Assembly (NCBI GenBank): GCA_964523895.1
Contig: CAZGBJ010000013.1
Location: forward strand, 1-64,000
Direction: 5' to 3'
Length of the DNA: 64,000 nt
Source: UBA7359 sp964523895
Lineage (GTDB): Bacteria > Pseudomonadota > Gammaproteobacteria > Eutrophobiales > Eutrophobiaceae
The first letter of the stretch is position 1. Each line of letters begins with the position of its first letter. Below are positions 9,801 to 15,670 of this stretch, in pieces. Under the pieces are notes generated by a model. That model was not told the DNA's origin and did no database searches. It saw only the letters and a program-made list of their open reading frames with translations. The translations under genes and the position numbers were made by a program.

Positions 9801-12271
9801 CAATTGATTCACTCACTTACAGTGCAGCATTATCCAATGGCGATGCACTACCTACATGGTTAATTTTTGATGCAGCAACGCAAACTTTCAGTGGCACTCC
9901 GGATAATGCTGATATTGGGAATATAAATGTCACGGTAACAGCAACGGATGAGGGTGGTTTAACTACCAGTGATGCTTTTGCTATTACTATTAATGAAAAT
10001 ACTAATGTCAACAATGTGCCAATAGTCGATGCAGGTATTGGGGATCAAAGCACAGATGAAGATAATGTCTTTAGTTTCATCATCCCAGCGGATGCATTCA
10101 GTGATCCAGATGTTGGTGATATCTTAAACTACTCAGCTAGTTTGACTGATGATTCTACCTTACCTGATTGGTTAAGCTTTGATGCCGTAACACAAACATT
10201 TAGTGGCATACCGGAAAATAATGACGTCGGAATTCTTGATTTAAAAGTTACGGCAACGGATACGGGCGGTTTAAGTGTTAGTGATGAATTTAGTGTTGTT
10301 ATTAATAATGTGAATGATGCCCCTGTTCTGAATACAGAAATCAGTGATCAGAGTACAGGCGAAGATCAACCGTTCAGTTTTACAGTACCAGTAAATACCT
10401 TTGCCGATGATGACAATATCCACGGTGATACAATTAGTTACAGTATAGCTTCAACGTTACCTTCATGGTTAAGTTTTGAGGTTGATACGCAAACTTTTTC
10501 AGGAACACCGCTAAATGAAGATGTAGGTAATGTAGATATAAAGGTAGTTGCCACGGATACAGATGGATTGAGTGTCAGTGATACATTTAGCTTGACGATC
10601 AATAACGTCAACGATGCCCCAGAGATCAATAATCTAATAAACGATCAAGCAATTGATGAAGATGCATCATTTAGCTTCACGATTCCTGCAAATACATTCA
10701 GTGATGATGATACGATTCACGGTGATACATTAACGTATAGTGCAACATTAGCTGATGATTCAGTGTTGCCTAATTGGTTAGACTTTGATACGACAACGCA
10801 AATTTTTAGTGGCACACCAGACAATAATGATGTTGGTACTATTGATGTCAAAGTTACAGTCACTGATAACGATGGTCTGAATATTAGTGATGAGTTTAGT
10901 ATTACTATAAATAATGTGAATGACGCACCAATATTGGTACAGCCGATTAATAATCAGGCGACCAACGAAGGTGAGTTCTTTAGTTATCAACTTCCGGCAG
11001 ACACTTTCGATGATGACGATCTCATCCACGGTGATGCTATACAATTGACGGCTACTTTAGCTGATGGCAGCGCTTTACCTGGCTGGTTAAATTTCGATGC
11101 TTCAACACAAATTTTTAGCGGACAAACCCCGTTCGATGCATCTGGTCTTCTCGATATTCAGGTAACAGCTACTGATACCGATGGCTTAAGCGTTAATGGT
11201 GCTTTCACACTTGATATTACCAATGTGATTAATGGCAACAATCGACCTAATTATCTAGTTGGCACTAACGAAAAAGATATCATTAATGGTTATGGTCGTT
11301 CCGATTGGTTGTTTGGCCGAGGTGGTAATGATGTGCTCAATGGACAAGGAGGTAATGATGATCTATACGGCGGCGAAGGCAACGATACTTTAAATGGTGG
11401 TCACGGTAATGATTGGTTATTTGGTAATTGGGGCGATGATGTTCTTAATGGTGGCAGTGGTAATGACCATTTACGAGAATGGTATGGCAATAATATATTG
11501 AATGGGGAAGCAGGTAATGATTTCCTGGATGGAGGACAGGGTGATGATCAATTGTTTGGTGGAGCTGGCAATGACAAATTAGAAGACTGGTTTGGAAACA
11601 ACCTGTTAGATGGTGGCAACGGTAAAGATAAACTCACTGGCGGATATGGTGATGATCAATTGTTTGGTGGAGCTGGCAATGACAAACTTAAAGATTGGCA
11701 TGGCAATAATATTCTTGATGGTGGTGATGGTAATGATAAATTAGAAAGTGGTCACGGTAATGACCAACTCTTTGGTGGTTCGGGTAATGATAAATTAAAG
11801 TCCGGCGATGGCAATGATGTATTAGCCGGTGGTAGTGGCAATGACAAACTTGAAGGTGGTCGAGGAGACGATACCTATTTATCTAATCGTGGTGACGAAC
11901 ATGATGAGATCAAGGAAAAGAGCGGTGATGATCTGTTACGGTTTGGAGTGGATATCGATGCAGACGATCTTTGGTTCTGGCGAGATCATAAAGATCTGAA
12001 TATCGGCATTATTGATACCGATGATAAAGTTACGGTAGAAGATTGGTATCAACATAGTCATCATCATGGTTGGGGTTGGCACGGCAATAACGATAATCGT
12101 GTCGAACGTTTTGAGTTATCTAATGGATCGATATTATTAGAAAGTCAGGTTCAGCAATTAGTCGATGCTATGGCAACGTTTGCAGTTCCAAATAGCGGCA
12201 GTCTCGATGTGCCACAACATGTTCAGGATGATGTGCAGTCTGTTATTACAACTGCCTGGCAGGCAGCTTAG
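815..12271 (+). CDS. giant secreted RTX protein with N-terminal lipase-like domain, Ig-like domains and FG-GAP propeller
   Basis: 3818 aa, no Sec signal, probably exported by a type I system, none of which is in the window. Residues about 1–330 form a class-3-lipase-like alpha/beta-hydrolase with the nucleophile elbow GHSLGGH (193–199, Ser195). RTX nonapeptide blocks (GGxGxD) lie at about 540–602, 858–1065, 1192–1268, 2809–2873 and 3473–3686. Ig-like (He_PIG) modules occur twice at about 1471–1667 and five times at about 2962–3470. Residues 1689–2065 hold repeats of the QRFDxxGxKxGSEF type, and about 2066–2150 look VCBS/cadherin-like. Seven D(V/I/M)NxDGxDD repeats at about 2176–2622 suggest a seven-bladed calcium-binding propeller. 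A non-repetitive acidic-to-hydrophobic tail fits a C-terminal secretion signal. AGGAG lies 7 nt before ATG. The exact substrate is unknown; an adhesin or exo-lipase are the likeliest roles. Confidence 0.9.
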   Translation: MIGSIEEYSVHAAFAQAAYADFEGVTSEAEFIAALEANPAFTPAQASDFVSRYEIVVHQPNTEIEFGSEGGFSATVFKDKQTDKLIFAVRGTEFPSGLNSSILNFGIDLISDVFDIGFDGLSVNQITDLYNFYLRASAKAGEPIYQYDYDEIDIPIINPLVIGPLDFDSWEVTTIAPLTEDGPLADKTFTVAGHSLGGHIASAFSRLVPDAVDAVYTYNAPGFDTAIVQGDDQTESFFQTLHDIELQASGNSDIETSGFIHQNLFNIVVEADLVSDIGTIVGERIVSFSDPEGVIDTLLEKFTIGGVTHSMAPLTNALNVLNLLYQIQPSFTVAEGNSILQSQSNIKSDNQILDSLLLDFIDLLSVNKNSIDTEDIYTSINAIKDKLFVDPNALVLVPNPNFQNLTITSLTTTSDDETISIPAATLKQEAENSIAYRYALQELNTFVITGNDSIYDIHNQPNKNGVGPLDLYDPNTNTGTLTELYLTDRAKFLELKIQLGLSDKEGTETGFDYYEDKATGLIIKNKDATDSGIQNNPNFIFGSDEVDDIEGGNNADHLFGGADSDVINGGAGNDIIEGNAGDDEIVGGKGQDILFGGEGFDRYFVANGDVISDDNEGEGLIQFRRQLQNGGFTDSTVKAGVRKSTDPASTYKSIDEKFTYVLGGTTLNITIDYDDIPDETITVLNFANGNLGINLIEADDGQLIGTEFEDNYELELRGEPEGVFLDSDLEVDDWIDTADAIQMQLDDIIQQIADAESSGEDTTALEAQRVVVEETLFNTKGRLLDQTGAGLPTLIQTFGGNDNVTLYDAAGFTNVIVEAGNGNDFISSGDIGRLERIDIVIEDEPIYVLPETNTGKGNTLSGGEGFDILLGGTRDDNIDGGDDDDVIQGRGGNDIITGGKGNDFISGSVGNDIILGGDNTDIISGGDGADLIDGGDGDDDIYGDAEFAALSHNWERQVLNGAGGRFYTLDEDFSQVDKTKGGDDRLFGGDGNDLLDGGIGDDTLYGGNDNDILFGDRNFDLAQLNSGFIIGGNDRLFGEGGSDLLVGDAGDDLLDGGQDGVFDILKGGDDNDTYQFGFGYGVDRVEDSSGDADKVKLLGVQPENVLLAEQGGNLVIILLQNGVATNDRLVLDQWYRGDAIVETIEFANGEVWDQTIIEEKTGVTREPSEPLINTNASFIGDPNASIALLTEGNDFFLDLGGNDRIAGGGGDDRIFTGIGNDELQGNGGNDELYGEEGNDLLYGQLGNDYLEGGKGNDVLVGGQGNDTYHFNRGDGVDIIQDEAGNDRVTFASGITANDISVQRNGNDLILQLTENGNKTDDVITINNWFLTDNKIENIQFKDGTNWDAAFIQSLLPEDQVLINNQTTSGNALDSIYRFQPSADITDGFNITIDDAGGIDTLLFEQTDVLGFPATPSLNNYSREGNDLVLNVRINTIPDATGEVRISNYYTKLGFIETIEFPSGILNNPNFSPVLNDTAQDQVILSDMPFSYQLDANSFTDEALDFLDIQATLSDGSMLPSWLTFDVETLTFSGIPTTSDRDIIDVIVTATDSANQSVSLDFNLNVGNVNIAPEVANEIDDQVSRSQRAFNFQVPVDTFSDVNLNETITLSATLSDGSDLPSWLTFDDVTGSFSGTPTDLDIGSLEIRVRATDSGGFSSSDVFTLTTNEFNSVPVANADDVSLSLTTSSPSNEFLVNTNTIGIQERPQVVTLADDSWVALWLNVSSLTGQRFSSDGTKLGSEFNINASSLVSDFDYNATALTGSGFVVSWQIAGDIVAQHFDMNGIKVGAEFSINTNTVNAQERMDIAGTPDGGFITVWLTEHESGTPNVESEIAGQRFDANGNKVGSEFEVNTFSFDNQEMPKFAVQADGSFMVAWESNDFNRPIPPELQDETPLSARFYDNQGNALTGEIVLSGAIEPAQMLSPDVVALSGGDYMVTWLYSNSTEKLYGQRFNSSGVSQEQAILLNPDFDLFGSDYSVVADNNNGFIVSWNSFATQGNDQDGLAVIAARFDDQGQVTTFLVNELVDDNQQRPAIDLLSDGGLVAVWQTDASASGDADGGIAARLFPASNNNAFLIDVLANDTDADPDDDASNFSLDTVNLQGSKGSVSIENNQVKFDPGNDFNDLNAGDVEIVTIDYTMSDDSGETSTSTLSLTIRGSEVAGAISLNQVVVLENGGKAVADAGDVNGDGFDDFLVKGAATQGSYLVFGKEELLPATFEPATLDGNNGVRLSSDLEVRSIAGAGDVNGDGFDDVIVGMPFELAPGLGGIVNGQSALLFGRADGFVSDINLSSLTSEQGIMISGSSISANGRIDVNAAGDINGDGVDDIIIGIPSFNGGVGEVSVVYGQSNLNSIDLDVLDGSNGFKISGVMVNSQTGFTVTDVGDMNNDGFDDLFIFAQAGIDGGRGGNLPAGYVVYGQGNFSNSFDLNTLDGSNGFRLTNLFDFNALSNRADGVGDINGDGIDDLLFARQSNTANILYGKEENFTADVNVNSLIGGSLTLTTLTGGTISSVSAAGDVNGDGLDDFLIGIADKSVEGQSNIGASYLIFGDENIFQPTVILENLDGQNGFQITGNNAGDHSGASVSAAGDVNGDGFDDLLIAAPRADSLNGESYLIYGKDFRNEIDVLGSNDSDIVNVVESDQKLFTLGGDDIINVGAVENVDINVGSGNNEINFSSEGNTTRTATIRSSSGAFNTISIGSRSAPVTTGSGRYVLLLPGFNGGGANNVFDVYTGMPVSASSVRNRRGSLIIDIDDGFIELHFTDVNTNNLSSVEGLFERITFNDAFTLTFQDILDLGFDFDGTSDEDIIFGTEITDRINGFADEDVLNGGKGDDELNGGDGGDTLLGEEGNDILNGETGNDILNGGLGNDDYIINAGDGDDTIIEEGGFDRVIFGEGLSVTDLSVSQLADDLILSFGVDQTVTIRDWFDESSAVIEQFIFTGDNLYTLSSDEIEGLISGNTINLAPGVNTGLADQVTDENAPFSYVVADDAFIDPDSIDSLTYSAALSNGDALPTWLIFDAATQTFSGTPDNADIGNINVTVTATDEGGLTTSDAFAITINENTNVNNVPIVDAGIGDQSTDEDNVFSFIIPADAFSDPDVGDILNYSASLTDDSTLPDWLSFDAVTQTFSGIPENNDVGILDLKVTATDTGGLSVSDEFSVVINNVNDAPVLNTEISDQSTGEDQPFSFTVPVNTFADDDNIHGDTISYSIASTLPSWLSFEVDTQTFSGTPLNEDVGNVDIKVVATDTDGLSVSDTFSLTINNVNDAPEINNLINDQAIDEDASFSFTIPANTFSDDDTIHGDTLTYSATLADDSVLPNWLDFDTTTQIFSGTPDNNDVGTIDVKVTVTDNDGLNISDEFSITINNVNDAPILVQPINNQATNEGEFFSYQLPADTFDDDDLIHGDAIQLTATLADGSALPGWLNFDASTQIFSGQTPFDASGLLDIQVTATDTDGLSVNGAFTLDITNVINGNNRPNYLVGTNEKDIINGYGRSDWLFGRGGNDVLNGQGGNDDLYGGEGNDTLNGGHGNDWLFGNWGDDVLNGGSGNDHLREWYGNNILNGEAGNDFLDGGQGDDQLFGGAGNDKLEDWFGNNLLDGGNGKDKLTGGYGDDQLFGGAGNDKLKDWHGNNILDGGDGNDKLESGHGNDQLFGGSGNDKLKSGDGNDVLAGGSGNDKLEGGRGDDTYLSNRGDEHDEIKEKSGDDLLRFGVDIDADDLWFWRDHKDLNIGIIDTDDKVTVEDWYQHSHHHGWGWHGNNDNRVERFELSNGSILLESQVQQLVDAMATFAVPNSGSLDVPQHVQDDVQSVITTAWQAA

Positions 12272-12303
12272 TATATAAGATAGTTATCTTTAAATTAATT
12301 TCT

Positions 12304-12367
12304 TTGACTATTTTACTTAATATCGTTAAATAGTCTTGACTAAATTACGATATTAAGTAAAATAGTC
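12304..12367 (+). promoter_or_regulatory. paired 32-bp palindromic units containing a promoter for the downstream ATPase gene
   Basis: Two 32-bp units (12304–12335 and 12336–12367), each starting TTGACTA and ending TAGTC, are near reverse complements (27 of 30 positions after the first TT). The outer 22 bp (12305–12326 and 12347–12368) pair perfectly. The second unit includes TTGACT (12336–12341), a 16-nt spacer and TAAAAT (12358–12363), a good sigma-70 promoter. Its start point would fall at or next to ATG 12371, and no ribosome binding site is present, so the transcript may be leaderless. The symmetry suggests an operator. Confidence 0.6.
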
Positions 12368-12370
12368 AGA

Positions 12371-13576
12371 ATGAAAAGAGGTTATGAAACACTTATTAAT
12401 GATCATTTTGTCCAGCACGATCAAATGGTATTCATCATGGGACCACGGCAAGTAGGAAAGACAACATTGGCGATGGCGATAGAAAATAAAAAAAACATTT
12501 TCTACCTGAATTGGGATGATTTAGAAGATAGGGATTTGTTGTTAGCAGGTACGCAATCTCTGGGTACACATCTTTCGTTGGATAAGGCGCGTGAGACACT
12601 CCCCGTTATCATCTTTGATGAAATCCACAAATATTCTAAATGGAAACAGACTATAAAAGGTTTCTATGATCGTTATAAAACACAATGCAGGATTATTGTT
12701 ACGGGAAGTGCACGTCTGAATGTTTTCAAGAAGGGCGGCGATAGCCTTATGGGGAGGTATTTTTATTATCGATTACATCCATTATCTGTTGCGGAATTAC
12801 TCAAACAAACATCGATTGAGACTACTATAAATCCTCCACTTAAAATAAGTGACAATGCTTATCAAGCATTATTAAAGTGGGGCGGTTTCCCAGAACCATT
12901 TTTGAAAAAAAATCAACGTTTTTTTACGCGTTGGAATCGCTTGCGGGAACAACAATTATTGCAAGAAGATATTCGTGAATTGACGCGAATACAGGAATTA
13001 GGTCAAATGGAAATGCTGGCTTTTATGATCAAATCTCAGGTAGGTCAACTCACAAGTTATTCCAGTTTTTCTAAAAAAATACGTGTGTCAGTTGATACTA
13101 TTCGTCGTTGGATTCCAGTATTGGAGTCACTATATTACTGTTTTTCAATTCGCCCTTGGACAAAAAATGTAACGCGTTCCTTGTTGAAAGAACCGAAATA
13201 TTATTTATGGGATTGGTCGCAATGTCAGAGTGAAGGTGCGCGTAATGAAAATTTTATTGCATCACATTTATTAAAGGCGGTGCATTTCTGGAATGATAGC
13301 GGCACAGGGAATTATGCTTTATATTTTGTGCGCGATAAGGAAAAACGTGAAGTTGATTTCCTTGTCACAAAAGAAAATAAACCATGGGTACTGGTTGAAG
13401 TCAAGACATCAGATGAGACACAAATTTCTAAGAGCCTGAGCTATTTTAAAAAACAATTGAATGTGCCGCATGCATTTCAAGTAGTAATAAACGCAGATTA
13501 TGTAAACAAGGATGTATTTGAATATAAAGAAACAGTTATTGTCCCTGCCCGTACTTTATTGTCGCAACTGGTTTAA
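12371..13576 (+). CDS. AAA-family ATPase with C-terminal DUF4143/PD-(D/E)XK-like domain
   Basis: 401 aa. Walker A is GPRQVGKTT (residues 24–32); Walker B is VIIFDE with Asp83–Glu84; a sensor-like VTGSARL follows near 112. A winged-helix-like segment (about 225–270) precedes a C-terminal EVDFLVTKE…VLVEVK pattern near 325–345, resembling the restriction-nuclease-like fold of DUF4143 proteins. These ATPases are common and scattered in bacteria and archaea; their role is not settled. It stands alone, downstream of an unusual tandem palindrome that may be an autoregulatory operator. No Shine–Dalgarno precedes ATG 12371. It is not adjacent to a recognisable antitoxin or transposase. Confidence 0.88.
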   Translation: MKRGYETLINDHFVQHDQMVFIMGPRQVGKTTLAMAIENKKNIFYLNWDDLEDRDLLLAGTQSLGTHLSLDKARETLPVIIFDEIHKYSKWKQTIKGFYDRYKTQCRIIVTGSARLNVFKKGGDSLMGRYFYYRLHPLSVAELLKQTSIETTINPPLKISDNAYQALLKWGGFPEPFLKKNQRFFTRWNRLREQQLLQEDIRELTRIQELGQMEMLAFMIKSQVGQLTSYSSFSKKIRVSVDTIRRWIPVLESLYYCFSIRPWTKNVTRSLLKEPKYYLWDWSQCQSEGARNENFIASHLLKAVHFWNDSGTGNYALYFVRDKEKREVDFLVTKENKPWVLVEVKTSDETQISKSLSYFKKQLNVPHAFQVVINADYVNKDVFEYKETVIVPARTLLSQLV

Positions 13577-13768
13577 AGATAATTTAGTGTAGTGGTTCTG
13601 CCTAAATCTTATTAGAAAGTTTTAAAGCAAAGTCTGAATTACATAAGATTAAGTATCAAACGCAAATAAAAAAGTTAATGATTGATTGGGTAAATAATCA
13701 GAAATGAATTAATTGAAATAGAAAAATACTAGGTTCGATTCTATTAATGATTATGTTAAATTAATAAT

Positions 13769-13794
13769 CGTCATACTGGCGCATGCCAGTATCC
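13769..13794 (+). repeat. left palindromic inverted repeat of the GIY-YIG element
   Basis: Palindrome ATACTGGC–GCAT–GCCAGTAT flanked by CGTC and CC. It is the reverse complement of 14108–14133 with one mismatch. Confidence 0.8.
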
Positions 13795-13814
13795 CGTCAA
13801 ATAATAAAACAGCT

Positions 13815-14105
13815 ATGGAAAAGCATCCCTGCGTCTATATTCTTACTAACCAACGTAATGGCACTCTATATGTTGGCGTAACCTCTAACTTACCCAAACG
13901 TATTTGGGAACATAAAAACAAAGTAGTAAAAGGATTTACGCAAAAATACAATGTAGACAAACTAGTCTGGTATGAATTACATGAAACCATGGAGTCTGCG
14001 ATTCAACGGGAAAAAGCTATAAAATATTGGAAAAGGCATTGGAAATTAAACACCATAGAAACAATGAACCCGGATTGGCATGACTTGTATGAAGAGTTAA
14101 ATTGA
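13815..14105 (+). CDS. small GIY-YIG nuclease-domain protein
   Basis: 96 aa, essentially a single GIY-YIG domain of the UvrC N-terminal/YhbQ type. The first motif is VYI (residues 7–9) followed by YVG (residues 19–21). The conserved Arg is in the RIWEH segment and the catalytic Glu is probably in QREKAIK (about residue 68). The family cuts or nicks DNA at the phosphodiester bond, but many of these stand-alone members have no known substrate. There is no clear ribosome binding site before ATG 13815. The gene fits tightly between inverted palindromic repeats, unlike a normal housekeeping gene, so a role in spread or maintenance of the repeat is plausible. Confidence 0.88.
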   Translation: MEKHPCVYILTNQRNGTLYVGVTSNLPKRIWEHKNKVVKGFTQKYNVDKLVWYELHETMESAIQREKAIKYWKRHWKLNTIETMNPDWHDLYEELN

Positions 14106-14107
14106 CT

Positions 14108-14133
14108 GGATACTGGCATACGCCAGTATGACG
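14108..14133 (-). repeat. right palindromic inverted repeat of the GIY-YIG element
   Basis: Inverted copy of 13769–13794; starts 2 nt after the nuclease stop codon and could also act as its terminator hairpin. Confidence 0.8.
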
Positions 14134-14170
14134 GTACCGTGTGGGGCTATTCAGTAACTTGTATTATGAA

Positions 14171-14225
14171 GAGCCACCCTACTAAAGGTAGAAAATTTCA
14201 TTTTTTATCCGTACTCAGGTGGCTC
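14171..14225 (-). terminator. possible hairpin at the end of the hopanoid operon
   Basis: Inverted 8-mers GAGCCACC (14171–14178) and GGTGGCTC (14218–14225) bracket the stop codon of the 14198 gene and a T-rich stretch. The 39-nt loop is long for an intrinsic terminator, so confidence is low. Confidence 0.3.
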
Positions 14226-14812
14226 ATTTTTTGTAATCGATACCAGGTTATTAGTGCAAAAATAGGTGCGCCAACGGATGCGCCAATAAGAAAGGGTAAG
14301 TGCCAGTTAAGCCAGACAACTGGAGCGAATAAATAAAGCACATCATCAAAGTCAAAGCCGGCAAACCCGGCATAAGCTTTTTCACCCGTGTCTTTTTGAG
14401 CTTGATCGATAATTTCAGCAAGAATTTCTGCGGCAACAACACCCGCGGCAGCACTGATCCCCATAATAATAGTCCAGAAACCCAATGAAGTTTCTCGTAA
14501 GCCGATACCAATGTCTACAAAGAAGAGGGTAGTCACCGTAACATCACAAAAATAATCAAATTTATGTCCCCATTCACTGGTTTTACCTGAAACTCTGGCA
14601 AGTTCACCGTCTGCACGATCGAGGAAGCAAGAGATTATCCATAATATACCTCCCCACAGGTTCCAATCTTGTGTGCCTATAGCAAAAGCACTACATGCCG
14701 CAATACCACTAATTAAGCGAAGTATGGTGAGGTGGTTAGGTGTAACAGGTGTATTAACAAGTGGAAGTATGCAAATACGCGCAATTTTATGTGTCCATGA
14801 ATCACCGACCAT
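14198..14812 (-). CDS. CDP-alcohol phosphatidyltransferase family membrane protein
   Basis: 204-aa integral membrane protein. It carries the family signature D-x2-DG-x2-AR-x8-G-x3-D-x3-D, read here as DRADGELAR…WGHKFDYFCD (about residues 66–91), whose aspartates bind the metal ions that activate CDP-linked donors. Enzymes of this family transfer a phosphatidyl or phospho-alcohol group. It lies 9 nt downstream of hpnK and is the last gene of the minus-strand hpnI–hpnJ–hpnK unit. A distant paralogue lies divergently at 19656–20339. The acceptor is unknown; the context suggests a polar-lipid or hopanoid-related product. ATG 14812 has only a weak ribosome binding site, which fits coupling to hpnK. 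Confidence 0.85.
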   Translation of the reverse strand: MVGDSWTHKIARICILPLVNTPVTPNHLTILRLISGIAACSAFAIGTQDWNLWGGILWIISCFLDRADGELARVSGKTSEWGHKFDYFCDVTVTTLFFVDIGIGLRETSLGFWTIIMGISAAAGVVAAEILAEIIDQAQKDTGEKAYAGFAGFDFDDVLYLFAPVVWLNWHLPFLIGASVGAPIFALITWYRLQKMSHLSTDKK

Positions 14813-14821
14813 GAGAATAAG

Positions 14822-15670
14822 TTAGTCGTTAAAACCAGAGAGTGTAATATCAAATTTTTCGATAGTGCGTTTCGTACGAGCATGAATTAATGCTTTGTAC
14901 TCTGCTTCAAATTCATAGTCTTTAGCGGCATGTTCGATATCTTCCCATTGTTCAGTTGCCGGGTGGCAATAAATTTCAGTTATGCCATCGGAAATATGTG
15001 GAATGATGCGTACCAATTTATCGATATTCATATGACCACTGTCATGCAAACCATAAATTATGTCATTAAATTTTATGTTGTTTGTCTGGCATTGTTTTTT
15101 CATGCGTGTGACAAAAGGTTTGAAAAAGATCCAACGAAAATATCGCATTAATTTTTCTTTTCTATTCTCAATAATTGATTTAAGTGGTGGTTCATTTGGT
15201 AGTCGGATAGCCGTCAAACCATAATCTTTTCCAATTTTAATAATTAAATCAAAAACAGTCGGGTGCAGATGCATGTGCTTGTGCGCATTGACATGATCTA
15301 ATATTAAGCCCGTTGCTTTAAACGCTTCAAATTGAGCCCGTATTTCCTTTTCCAGTTGTGCTTTTGTTTTTGGACAGAAAAACATTTTTATACCACTACT
15401 AACCTGGCAGGTGGAAAATTCACCGTCGTTATTTACCAATGCAGGAATGTCTGATGCCGGTAACGTTGCTCTACCATTACTGAGTACTAAATGTAATCCT
15501 ACATTTAAATCAGGAAGGTTTTTCGCGAGAGCAATGGCTTCTGCAGCAGTGGGCGCTGACATCATTAAGCTTGTAGTCGTCAGGATACCTTTTTCGTGAG
15601 CCTTTGCTATTGCTTCATTTACCGGAGAGGAAAGACCAAAATCATCTGCAGTAACAATCAGTTTTTTCAG
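14822..15670 (-). CDS. hpnK: hopanoid biosynthesis deacetylase HpnK (YdjC/ChbG family), probable CTG start
   Basis: 282 aa. HpnK is known to deacetylate N-acetylglucosaminyl bacteriohopanetetrol made by HpnI. The YdjC fold shows TADDFG (metal Asp, residues 9–10), His60 in VGLHL, and a His-rich HxxxHxHxHxH segment at about 126–136. There is no ATG, GTG or TTG upstream of the TADDFG motif in this frame; the first ATG (15565) would delete it. The CTG at 15670–15668 gives an N terminus LKKLIVTADDFG, exactly where the family starts with Met. GGGAG lies 8 nt upstream, and the CTG overlaps the hpnJ stop (CTGA). I therefore call a CTG start; ATT at 15697 is the only other option before the in-frame stop. 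Confidence 0.88.
   Translation of the reverse strand: MKKLIVTADDFGLSSPVNEAIAKAHEKGILTTTSLMMSAPTAAEAIALAKNLPDLNVGLHLVLSNGRATLPASDIPALVNNDGEFSTCQVSSGIKMFFCPKTKAQLEKEIRAQFEAFKATGLILDHVNAHKHMHLHPTVFDLIIKIGKDYGLTAIRLPNEPPLKSIIENRKEKLMRYFRWIFFKPFVTRMKKQCQTNNIKFNDIIYGLHDSGHMNIDKLVRIIPHISDGITEIYCHPATEQWEDIEHAAKDYEFEAEYKALIHARTKRTIEKFDITLSGFND

Larger units (their letters stand above)
13769..14133. mobile_element. putative GIY-YIG element bounded by inverted palindromic repeats
   Basis: A 96-codon GIY-YIG gene is enclosed by two 26-bp repeats (13769–13794 and 14108–14133) that are reverse complements with one mismatch. Each repeat is itself a palindrome (ATACTGGC–4 nt–GCCAGTAT) with outer end CGTCAT. 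The gene starts 20 nt after the left repeat and stops 2 nt before the right one. No target duplication is visible. Repeats of the CGTCAT…ATCC type are common intergenic elements in proteobacteria; that the nuclease mobilises them is inference. Confidence 0.55.

Noticed and set aside
13606..13707. 33-codon stop-to-stop frame ending IDWVNNQK, possibly a gene remnant
   Set aside because: No start codon and too short to assign; it could be chance in AT-rich DNA.
14139..14336. Plus-strand 65-codon frame overlapping the CDP-alcohol transferase
   Set aside because: It overlaps a well-supported gene on the other strand and has no homology pattern.
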